This document shows positions 1-6,199 of a stretch of DNA of 10,706 nt, in pieces (position 1 is the stretch's first letter; the number at the start of each line of letters is the position of its first letter). A program made the translations under genes and the position numbers. The stretch spans positions 1 to 10,706 of the forward strand of contig CAMPAA010000096.1 in assembly GCA_946631345.1 (NCBI GenBank), in the 5' to 3' direction. Origin of the DNA: an uncultured Verrucomicrobiota bacterium. GTDB lineage: Bacteria; Verrucomicrobiota; Kiritimatiellia; RFP12; UBA1067. A model generated the notes under the pieces. That model worked only from the letters and a program-made list of their open reading frames with translations. It did no database searches and was not told where the DNA came from.

Positions 1-52
1 CAGTTGACTGTTAATCAATTGGTCGCTGGTTCGAATCCAGCCGCCCGAGCCA
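1..52 (+). tRNA. tRNA-Asn (GTT), 5' part cut off by window edge
   Basis: The 3' two-thirds of an asparagine tRNA. The anticodon stem is bases 3-7 paired with 15-19 (one G-T pair), and the seven-base loop 8-14 (CTGTTAA) carries anticodon GTT at 10-12. The T-arm is GCTGG (25-29) and CCAGC (37-41) around the loop TTCGAAT. The 3' acceptor strand is 42-48, the discriminator base is G49, and CCA is encoded at 50-52. The 5' acceptor strand and most of the D-arm lie before the window. The infA start codon follows 24 bases later with no visible promoter or terminator between, so the two may share a transcript. Confidence 0.95.
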
Positions 53-76
53 ATTAGAGACAAACCACAGCAATCT

Positions 77-304
77 ATGGCAAGCGCAGATGACAAGGCG
101 ATAGAAGTGACCGGTACCGTCGTGAAGGTGCTTCCGGCCACCATGTACACCGTGCGCCTTGAGAACGGCCATGAGATTCTGGCCCACATTTCGGGCAAGA
201 TGCGCAAGTTCTTCATCAAGATCGCCATTGGCGACAAGGTGACGGTGGAAATATCCCCGTACGATCTCGGCAAGGGACGGATCACCTACCGCCACAAGAC
301 CTGA
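77..304 (+). CDS. infA: Translation initiation factor IF-1
   Basis: IF-1 is a small cytoplasmic OB-fold protein that binds the 30S A site during initiation with IF-2 and IF-3. The 75-residue product has the usual family length (about 72) and nearly full-length similarity to known IF-1. Recognisable blocks are GTVVKVLP (residues 13-20), VRLENGHEILAHISGKMRK, and GDKVTVEISPYDLGKGRI near the C-terminus. The N-terminus is a few residues longer and more acidic than in E. coli. The ATG at 77 gives the expected family start. No good Shine-Dalgarno is present: the closest purine run, AGAG at 56-59, is too far away. It sits 24 bases after tRNA-Asn and is followed by a hairpin terminator at about 334-362, so it probably ends the transcript begun upstream. 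Confidence 0.97.
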   Translation: MASADDKAIEVTGTVVKVLPATMYTVRLENGHEILAHISGKMRKFFIKIAIGDKVTVEISPYDLGKGRITYRHKT

Positions 305-333
305 TCGTTGTGGATGCGAAATTCCATGCAATA

Positions 334-362
334 GGCCGCCGTCCTTTCAGGATGGCGGTTTT
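334..362 (+). terminator. Rho-independent terminator after infA
   Basis: A nine-base-pair stem pairs CCGCCGTCC (336-344) with GGATGGCGG (350-358), with one G-T pair and a five-base loop TTTCA. Two further G-T pairs can extend it. It is followed directly by TTTT (359-362). This is a standard intrinsic terminator 30 bases after the infA stop. Its T-tract runs straight into the extended -10 of the next promoter. Confidence 0.8.
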
Positions 363-372
363 GTGGTATAAT
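362..372 (+). promoter_or_regulatory. Extended -10 promoter of the exosortase operon
   Basis: The element TGTGGTATAAT contains a perfect -10 hexamer TATAAT (367-372) preceded by TGG, the extended -10 form TGnTATAAT. No convincing -35 is visible: 17 bases upstream lies CTTTCA, inside the infA terminator hairpin. The same 11 bases recur before metG (7941-7951) and gltX (10123-10133). The expected transcription start, about seven bases after the hexamer, is 379-380, which coincides with the ATG at 380. The mRNA is therefore predicted to be leaderless. Confidence 0.8.
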
Positions 373-379
373 AGGCGGC

Positions 380-1918
380 ATGAAGAAAACGGAGGGTGGA
401 TTGCCGACCGCCGCCGCGATTGCGATAGGCGCGATTGCGGTCACGGCTCTTTGCGCTCTGTATGGCTTCACCGGGATGTTCCGGCGTGCATACCAGATAT
501 ATGCGTTCGACGATGCGGAGGATATGTCGTTCGGTTGGTTTGTGCCGCTTTTTTCGCTCTACGTCCTCTGGACGCAGCGTGGTGCGTTGCGGGCGGCGGT
601 GCGCCGCGGGCGGTTTTCGTGGGCAGGGTTGACGGCCAGCCTGCCGTTTCTCGCGCTGGCGCTTCTCGGCACGCGCGGTGTTCAGCTGAGGCTGGAGCTG
701 CTTGGCTTCATCGGGCTTTGCGTCACTTTGCCATGGACGTTCTTCGGCTGGCGGTGCGCGCGGATATTTTTGTTTCCTGCCGGGTATCTGCTCTTCTGCA
801 TACCGCTGGCTACGTTCCTCGACATCGTGACGATCCATCTGCGCTATCTTGCCAGCAGCACGGCCATGATGGTGTTGAACGGCTTCGGTATCGCTGCGGC
901 GCGGGAGGGGACGGCTGTGGTGTCGCGTGGGGCGCATGCGTTCGCGGTTGATGTGGCGGAGCCGTGCTCCGGGCTGAGGTCGCTGTTCGCCCTGATGGCG
1001 CTCACGGCGGGCTACGCCTACCTGAACCAGCCTACATGGCTGCGGCGCGGCGTTCTGTTCCTTTGCTCCGTGCCTCTTGCCGTGGCGGGCAACGTGATGC
1101 GGATAGTCTCCATCTGCGTGGTCGCCGCCAGCGCCGATCCGCAGTTCGCGACAGGCTTCTACCATGACTATTCCGGATATGTGGTGTTCATAGTGGCGAT
1201 TGCGCTGATGGTGATTGTCGGGGAGCTGATGGACAGGCTGTGGCCGCGCCCCACGGCTGCTGGGCGGTGTGATCAGCCAGAAGAAGACGCGCCAGCCGAG
1301 GCGGATGCAAGCGGCTGCGGCAATCCGGCTGGCGCGGTCTGCGCCGCCGTGTTCTTCGTCGCCGTGTTCGTGTTCCAGGCGTGCACGCCGAAGGCTACGA
1401 TAGCGCGTGCGCCGGACGTGAAGTTCCCGGAGATCGCCGGATACACGACAGACGACGAGCGGTTCGCCGAGGTGCAGCAGATATCGGAGGCGGAGCTGAC
1501 CGTTCTGCCGAAAGACACGGAGATTCGCAAGAAGATGTACGTGTCGCCTTCCGGGGCCCATCTGCTCGCCACGTTCGTTATAGGCGGCCAGTCGCGCGCC
1601 TCCATCCACCGGCCGGAACTGTGCCTGCCGTCGCAGGGGTTCGTGATGTCGAACCCGCGCAACGTCACGGCCGGCGGCCGCGACTGGCATCTCGTGAACG
1701 CCGCCAAGCCGGGCGGTATGTCGTTTGTGGAGGCCTACACGTTCTTCAACCAGGAAGGGTTCCGCACAGCCTCGCACACGCGCCGCATATGGAAGGACGT
1801 GTTTGACAGGTCGGTGCTGAACCGTGTGGACCGCTGGGTGATGCTGAGCGTGCATGCCTCTGGCGTGCCGGACCGCGAGCTGAAGGAGTTCCTCGCCGCG
1901 CTGGGGGCGTTCGAATGA
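380..1918 (+). CDS. Exosortase fused to C-terminal EpsI domain
   Basis: A 512-residue inner-membrane protein. Residues about 1-290 form a multi-helix exosortase/archaeosortase domain. These enzymes are thought to cleave C-terminal sorting tags (PEP-CTERM type) of exported proteins in a sortase-like reaction. The expected catalytic residues are present: Cys196 in EPCSGLRSL, Arg241 in GNVMRI and His262 in FYHDYSG. A linker (about 291-313) and one more membrane segment (about 314-334) lead to an EpsI-type domain (about 340-512) with the hallmark IHRPELCLPSQGF at 409-421 (His410, Cys415). EpsI is more often a separate protein of about 200 residues. The start at 380 fits the promoter position and the N-terminal helix. 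The stop overlaps the next gene's ATG (ATGA at 1915-1918), indicating translational coupling. Which exosortase subfamily it belongs to, and which tag it recognises, cannot be decided here. Confidence 0.92.
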   Translation: MKKTEGGLPTAAAIAIGAIAVTALCALYGFTGMFRRAYQIYAFDDAEDMSFGWFVPLFSLYVLWTQRGALRAAVRRGRFSWAGLTASLPFLALALLGTRGVQLRLELLGFIGLCVTLPWTFFGWRCARIFLFPAGYLLFCIPLATFLDIVTIHLRYLASSTAMMVLNGFGIAAAREGTAVVSRGAHAFAVDVAEPCSGLRSLFALMALTAGYAYLNQPTWLRRGVLFLCSVPLAVAGNVMRIVSICVVAASADPQFATGFYHDYSGYVVFIVAIALMVIVGELMDRLWPRPTAAGRCDQPEEDAPAEADASGCGNPAGAVCAAVFFVAVFVFQACTPKATIARAPDVKFPEIAGYTTDDERFAEVQQISEAELTVLPKDTEIRKKMYVSPSGAHLLATFVIGGQSRASIHRPELCLPSQGFVMSNPRNVTAGGRDWHLVNAAKPGGMSFVEAYTFFNQEGFRTASHTRRIWKDVFDRSVLNRVDRWVMLSVHASGVPDRELKEFLAALGAFE

Positions 1919-3813
1919 CTCATCTCGAGGCCATATGCGACATCCTGCTCACGACGGCACCGTACTGGGGGCTGTTTTTCGCGGCGTTCATCATTTCGCT
2001 TCTGCTTACGCCGCTGGTGCGGAACTTGAACCGCCGTCTCGGTATGGTCGATGTTCCGGGCGCGCGACGCATAAACAAGACGCCGATTCCGCGAGGCGGC
2101 GGAGTGGCGGTGATCCTCGCCTTTGCGCTTGCCTCGGGCACTTTTGTGGCAGTCTCAGGGAAGCCCATATCCCCGGCCATAAAGGACGCTATCTTCTGGA
2201 GGATGCTCGCGCTTTCCTTCATCCTTGGCGCGCTGGGGTTTGCTGACGACCGGTTTGGCCTCAAGCCTATCGTTAAGCTCCTTGGCCAGATGGCCGTTGC
2301 CGTGCTGGCGTTCTTCTGGTGCCACGTGGGTTTCCATTCGTTCTTCCCGTCGATTCCGGTGTGGATTGACCTGCCGCTCACCGTGTTCTGGATCACTGGT
2401 GCGATAAATGCGTTCAACCTGATAGACGGGCTGGACGGCTTGGCCTCCGGGCTGGCTGTCATAGCGTCCATAGGGATGGCAGGGGCGCTGTTCTTCGTGG
2501 AGTCGCCGGGCCAGACGCTTCTCCATCTTGCGTTCATCGGCGCCGTGCTGGGGTTTCTCCGCTACAACTTCAACCCTGCATCCGTATTCCTCGGTGACAC
2601 CGGCTCCATGTTCCTGGGGTTTTTCCTTTCCGCAATGCCTCTGCTGACGCGCGCCGGAGGTTCGTTCATGGTGGGCATCGGCGTGCCGCTGCTGGCGATG
2701 GGCGTGCCGATCTTCGATACGGCGCTTGCCATCGTGCGGCGCACGGTGCGCGCCGTGCTGCACCGCGAACGGCCATCCGAGAACGCAGGCGGGCAGGTCA
2801 TGCAGGCCGATGCGGACCACATCCACCACCGTCTGCTCCGCCACTTCGTCTCGCAGCGCAAGACTGCGGGCCTGCTGTATGCGTTCGCGGCGTTTTTCGT
2901 GATGGTCGGCATCGGCGGCGTAGTGCTGCGCGACCGTGCCGCCGGGCTGTTCATCATAGCCTTCATAGTTGGGACGGTGATCGTGGTGCGCGACATGTCG
3001 CGCGTGGAGCTGTGGGACGCCGGGCGGCTGGCGGATGCTGTCGCGCACGACCGCACGGAGGTGCGCCGCCGCCGTCGCGCGGCGCTGGCCGTGCCTATGC
3101 TCGTGCTGGCCGATATCGTCATCCTGTCCGTGTCATGGTACATCACGCTCGTCGTTCTCAAGGTGCGGCCCACGCCCCAGTCGTTCCACACGTTTCTGCC
3201 GCTGCGCGTGGTGCCGGTGTTCCTGTCCCTCGTCCTGTTCCACTCGTATTACACGGTGTGGAGCCGCGCGATGCTCTCCAACTACCTTCGGCTGATCCTT
3301 GCGGTGAGCATTGGCGTGCTCGCGTCGGTGGCGATAATGGTCCTGCTCGGCTATCATCAGGGGCGCACCTTGGCGTTTCCGTTCGTCTATTTCGGCCTTG
3401 CGCTGCTGATGCTGCTGGCCGTGCGCACGGTGCGCCCGTTCATGCGCGACTGCTTCTATCTGCTGAACACGCGGCGGCTGGAGGACGATCCGGAGGTGTC
3501 GCGCGTGCTTGTTTTCGGCGCCGGCCTGCGCTACCGTGCGTTCCGCAGGGAGATGGTGCGGAAGCTCGTGCAGGAGAAGCGCATCATCGTTGGCCTGGTG
3601 GACGACGATCTCCTGATGCGCGGGAAGCGCATCGGCGGCATTCGCGTTGACGGGCCGCACATGGACGCCAGGCGCATCGTGGCCGAGACGCGCGCGGACA
3701 GCGTTGTCATAGCCTGCGAACTGCGTCCGGAGCGCATGCGTGCCGTGGTGGACGTGTTCAAGCGGTGCGGGGTGAAGGTATCGTATTTCGGTTTTTCGGA
3801 GACTGCGCTGTGA
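1915..3813 (+). CDS. WecA/MraY-type phospho-sugar transferase fused to a four-helix plus Rossmann-like module
   Basis: A 632-residue membrane protein. Residues about 1-355 are a polyprenyl-phosphate GlcNAc-1-phosphate transferase (WecA/TagO/MraY superfamily), which moves a sugar-1-phosphate from a UDP-sugar to undecaprenyl phosphate. Family motifs are RGGG (60-63), the DD pair 111-112 followed by GLKPIVK, NAFNLIDGLDGL (165-176), GDTGS (227-231), PIFDT (265-269) and HIHHRLL (302-308). The HIHH form resembles WecA more than MraY. Residues about 390-505 add four more hydrophobic segments. Residues about 529-628 form a CoA-binding-like Rossmann domain (VLVFGAG, IIVGLVDDD, SVVIAC), the layout seen at the N-terminus of WbaP/WcaJ sugar transferases and PglF/CapD-type enzymes, but with no catalytic domain after it. 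The ATG overlaps the exosortase stop, and a G-rich stretch at 1903-1907 is a possible ribosome site. Substrate unknown; probably surface-glycan initiation. Confidence 0.9.
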   Translation: MTHLEAICDILLTTAPYWGLFFAAFIISLLLTPLVRNLNRRLGMVDVPGARRINKTPIPRGGGVAVILAFALASGTFVAVSGKPISPAIKDAIFWRMLALSFILGALGFADDRFGLKPIVKLLGQMAVAVLAFFWCHVGFHSFFPSIPVWIDLPLTVFWITGAINAFNLIDGLDGLASGLAVIASIGMAGALFFVESPGQTLLHLAFIGAVLGFLRYNFNPASVFLGDTGSMFLGFFLSAMPLLTRAGGSFMVGIGVPLLAMGVPIFDTALAIVRRTVRAVLHRERPSENAGGQVMQADADHIHHRLLRHFVSQRKTAGLLYAFAAFFVMVGIGGVVLRDRAAGLFIIAFIVGTVIVVRDMSRVELWDAGRLADAVAHDRTEVRRRRRAALAVPMLVLADIVILSVSWYITLVVLKVRPTPQSFHTFLPLRVVPVFLSLVLFHSYYTVWSRAMLSNYLRLILAVSIGVLASVAIMVLLGYHQGRTLAFPFVYFGLALLMLLAVRTVRPFMRDCFYLLNTRRLEDDPEVSRVLVFGAGLRYRAFRREMVRKLVQEKRIIVGLVDDDLLMRGKRIGGIRVDGPHMDARRIVAETRADSVVIACELRPERMRAVVDVFKRCGVKVSYFGFSETAL

Positions 3814-3821
3814 CGGCGCAT

Positions 3822-3828
3822 GGGGAGG
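3822..3828 (+). promoter_or_regulatory. Ribosome binding site favouring the murA start at 3832
   Basis: GGGGAGG lies just before the ATG at 3832. Its spacing of three bases is short, but the other in-frame ATG at 3820 has no purine-rich sequence within range. The 3832 start also puts the conserved Lys-Asn pair at residues 22-23, as in E. coli MurA. Confidence 0.5.
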
Positions 3829-3831
3829 CGC

Positions 3832-5133
3832 ATGGGAAGGTTTGAGATCTGCGGGAAGAGGGTGGTCGGCGGCGTGCATCGCGTGCCGGGCAACAAGAAC
3901 GCCGCCCTGCCGATGATCGCTGCGGCGCTTCTCACTTCCGAACCGGTGACTCTTGAGAACGTGCCGGACATCGCAGACGTGGACAGCATGCTGGCTTGCG
4001 CGAGGCGTTTCGGCGCGACTGTGACGCGCAGGCTTGCGGCCGGGACGGTTACGATCCACGCGCAGAAGCTGAAGACCGCGCGCCTCGATCCGGCGTTGGC
4101 GGCGCGCATCCGCACGAGCGTGCTCTTCGCCGGCCCGATCCTCGCGCGCAGGGGGCGCGTTTCGCTGCCTCCCCCCGGCGGGGACGGAATAGGGCACCGC
4201 CGGCTCGACACGCACTTCGAAGGTTTTTCCGCGCTTGGTGCGCGCGTGAAGTACACGAAGAGCCGTCTTCTGCTTACGGCGGGCAGGAATGGCGCATCCC
4301 GCTTGAAGGGGACCTCGATTCTGCTGGACGAGGCGAGCGTTACGGCCACCGAGAACATCGTGATGGCGGCGGTGCTGGCGGAGGGCGACACAGTCATCTA
4401 CAACGCGGCCTGCGAGCCGCACGTGCAGGACCTGTGCGCAATGCTGAACGGCATGGGCGCTCGAATCCTCGGCGCCGGCACCAACAGGCTCGTAGTGCAT
4501 GGCGTGGAGGCGCTGCACGGAGCCACGGCGCGCATCGGCTCCGACCTGATCGAAGCCGCGAGCTACCTCGTTGCTGCGGCTATCACTGGAGGCCAGCTCA
4601 CGCTCACCGGAGTGGATGTCGAGCAGTTCTCCATACTCACCGGCCCGTTGCGCCGTTTCGGCCTGCGCTGGACTGCCGATGCTTCCGCCGGAACCATAGA
4701 GCTGCCGGCAAAGCAGCGGCTCAGGATGCGGTACGACCTCGGCGACGCCATCCCGAGCGTGGCTGACGGCCCGTGGCCGATGTTCCCGAGTGACCTGATG
4801 TCCGTGCTGATCGTGCTGGCCACGCAGACGCGCGGCACGTGCCTTTTCCACGAGAAGATGTTCGAGAGCCGCCTTTACTTTGTGGATCACCTGATCCAGA
4901 TGGGCGCGAAGATCGTTCTGTGCGACCCTCACCGCGCCGTCGTGACCGGCCCGTCTCCACTGCGCGGCACAACCGTGACGTCGCCCGACATCCGCGCAGG
5001 CATCGCGCTGATACTCGCCGCGCTCTGCGCCAAGGGCAGGACGTCCATCCTGAACGCGGAATCGGTGGACCGCGGCTATGAGGCGGTGGAGAAGGAGATG
5101 GGAGCCCTCGGCGCCGACATCAGGCGCATTTGA
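3832..5133 (+). CDS. murA: UDP-GlcNAc 1-carboxyvinyltransferase with Cys-to-Asp active site
   Basis: MurA transfers enolpyruvate from PEP to UDP-GlcNAc in the cytoplasm, the first committed step of peptidoglycan synthesis. The 433-residue product (E. coli 419) covers the whole family. Numbered from 3832, K22-N23 lie in GNKNAALP and R123 follows the active-site loop. D321 sits in FPSDL (matching catalytic D305 of E. coli), R388 in SPDIRAG, and the C-terminus has DRGYEAVEKEMGALGA. The loop reads PPPGGDGIGHRRLDTH, with Asp118 where E. coli has Cys115; this substitution is known from Chlamydia and Mycobacterium and confers fosfomycin insensitivity. An alternative ATG at 3820 would add four residues, but 3832 has a purine-rich site and matches the family start. 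It begins 18 bases after the transferase stop. A paralogue acting on another glycan is possible but less likely. Confidence 0.93.
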   Translation: MGRFEICGKRVVGGVHRVPGNKNAALPMIAAALLTSEPVTLENVPDIADVDSMLACARRFGATVTRRLAAGTVTIHAQKLKTARLDPALAARIRTSVLFAGPILARRGRVSLPPPGGDGIGHRRLDTHFEGFSALGARVKYTKSRLLLTAGRNGASRLKGTSILLDEASVTATENIVMAAVLAEGDTVIYNAACEPHVQDLCAMLNGMGARILGAGTNRLVVHGVEALHGATARIGSDLIEAASYLVAAAITGGQLTLTGVDVEQFSILTGPLRRFGLRWTADASAGTIELPAKQRLRMRYDLGDAIPSVADGPWPMFPSDLMSVLIVLATQTRGTCLFHEKMFESRLYFVDHLIQMGAKIVLCDPHRAVVTGPSPLRGTTVTSPDIRAGIALILAALCAKGRTSILNAESVDRGYEAVEKEMGALGADIRRI

Positions 5134-5174
5134 CCCGGCCAAGCGGCAACTGGCAACAAGGAGACTGACGAACC

Positions 5175-6038
5175 GTGCGCACTGAACTTACAAGTCCCGC
5201 CAACCCCAAGATCAAGCATGTCGTGAAGCTCCGCTCATGCTCCGTTCGCGAGGAGACCGGGGAAATGATTGTCGAGGGCTACCGCGAATGCCGCCGAGCG
5301 CTCGACAACGGCTATCGGCCGTTCGCCATCTTCCACTGCCCGGAGCTGTACCTCAAGAGCGAGAACGAGCCGCAGCTGGTGGCGGATGCCGAACGGGCCG
5401 GCGCGGACGTGTTCACTTGCTCGAAGGCGGCGTTCGTGAAGATGGCGTACAAGGAGCGCCCGGACGGTCTGCTGATGACGGGCCCGCATGTGGCGAAACG
5501 GCTCGCCGACCTTGAACTGCCGCCGAATGCGCTTGTGATCGTGACCGAGTCCATCGAGAAGCCCGGCAACCTCGGCACCATACTGCGCAGCGCCGACGCC
5601 GCCAATGTCGCCGCCGTGATCGTGTGCGACCGCACGACCGACATCCACAACCCGAACGTGGTGCGCGCCTCCACCGGCACGATGTTCTCGGTGCCTATCG
5701 TAGAGGCAAGCTCGGAGGAGGCGCTGTCATGGCTAAAGGCGCACGGATTCAGCATCCTCGCGGCCACGCCCCACGCGGAGAAGCTGCATTTCGAGGTCGA
5801 TCTCACAGGAAACGTGGCAATCGCCCTTGGCGCGGAGCAGTACGGCCTCACGCAGCGTTGGATGGATGGGGCGGAGCTGCGGGTGCGCATCCCGATGCTG
5901 GGGCTTGCCGATTCGCTGAACGTATCCGCCGCCGCTACGATCCTTGTGTACGAGGCGGTGCGCCAGCGCATCGCCGCCGGCATCGATCAGGTGCCGGCTT
6001 TCGTGCCGTGGCACGGTGAGGGCCGCCACGACCACTGA
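5175..6038 (+). CDS. SpoU/TrmH-family RNA 2'-O-methyltransferase
   Basis: A 287-residue SPOUT-class enzyme predicted to methylate a ribose 2'-OH in rRNA or tRNA using S-adenosylmethionine. Residues 1 to about 105 form the substrate-binding domain (VEGYRECRRAL at 33-43). The trefoil-knot catalytic domain follows. Its three family motifs are: motif 1, KPGNLGTILRSAD (129-141, with N132 and R138); motif 2, NPNVVRASTGTMFSVP (159-174); and motif 3, ALGAEQYGL (217-225) with IPMLGLADSLNVSAAA (239-254). The start is GTG at 5175, supported by AAGGAG at 5158-5163 with an 11-base spacer. It lies 41 bases after murA with no promoter or terminator visible between, so it is probably the last gene of the envelope operon. 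The target nucleotide (RlmB-like, TsnR-like or other) cannot be read from the sequence. Confidence 0.92.
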   Translation: MRTELTSPANPKIKHVVKLRSCSVREETGEMIVEGYRECRRALDNGYRPFAIFHCPELYLKSENEPQLVADAERAGADVFTCSKAAFVKMAYKERPDGLLMTGPHVAKRLADLELPPNALVIVTESIEKPGNLGTILRSADAANVAAVIVCDRTTDIHNPNVVRASTGTMFSVPIVEASSEEALSWLKAHGFSILAATPHAEKLHFEVDLTGNVAIALGAEQYGLTQRWMDGAELRVRIPMLGLADSLNVSAAATILVYEAVRQRIAAGIDQVPAFVPWHGEGRHDH

Positions 6039-6055
6039 CATCGATGGATTTCGCC

Positions 6056-6105
6056 GCCGCACATCAGGCGGAGCTGGCGTGTGCGGCATTGTGCGCCGCC
6101 GTTTT
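6056..6105 (+). terminator. Possible terminator with competing hairpins after the methyltransferase
   Basis: The 161-base gap after 6038 contains an eight-base-pair perfect inverted repeat, GCCGCACA (6056-6063) with TGTGCGGC (6080-6087), but no T-run follows it. An overlapping second stem, GCGGC (6083-6087) with GCCGC (6095-6099), is followed closely by TTTT at 6102-6105 and could act as an intrinsic terminator. The two stems share bases and cannot form together. The short second stem makes the call tentative. Confidence 0.4.
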
Positions 6106-6147
6106 GACGCGTAGCGCGGCTTCCGGTGACTTTCTCAACCTGTGCGT

Positions 6148-6176
6148 TTGAAAAAGGGGATGGGGTCTGATATACT
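6148..6176 (+). promoter_or_regulatory. Sigma70-type promoter of the phosphatase-fold lipoprotein gene
   Basis: A -35 box TTGAAA (6148-6153), a 17-base spacer and a -10 box TATACT (6171-6176) preceded by TGA (extended -10). The expected transcription start is near 6183, giving a leader of about 17 bases. That leader carries the Shine-Dalgarno AAGGAG (6189-6194) five bases before the ATG at 6200. Unlike the other promoters in the window, this one has a recognisable -35. Confidence 0.75.
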
Positions 6177-6199
6177 ACGGCCCATCGCAAGGAGATACT

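Noticed and set aside
11..331. Minus-strand 106-codon open frame ending in LGRLDSNQRPID
   Set aside because: Its C-terminus is the antisense translation of the tRNA-Asn gene, a known source of spurious predicted peptides, and the rest is antisense to infA.
347..1855. Minus-strand open frame of 502 codons opposite the exosortase gene
   Set aside because: Low-complexity Arg/His-rich translation with no family motif; the + strand frame carries clear catalytic motifs.
3820..3831. Upstream ATG for murA at 3820
   Set aside because: It adds only MGRR, lacks a ribosome site at a usable distance and shifts the conserved K22-N23 numbering; 3832 is preferred, though 3820 is not excluded.
3133..5142. 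Minus-strand open frame of 669 codons
   Set aside because: It runs antisense across the end of the transferase gene and all of murA. It is rich in Arg, His and Ala with no recognisable domain, as expected from the GC-rich third positions of the + strand genes.
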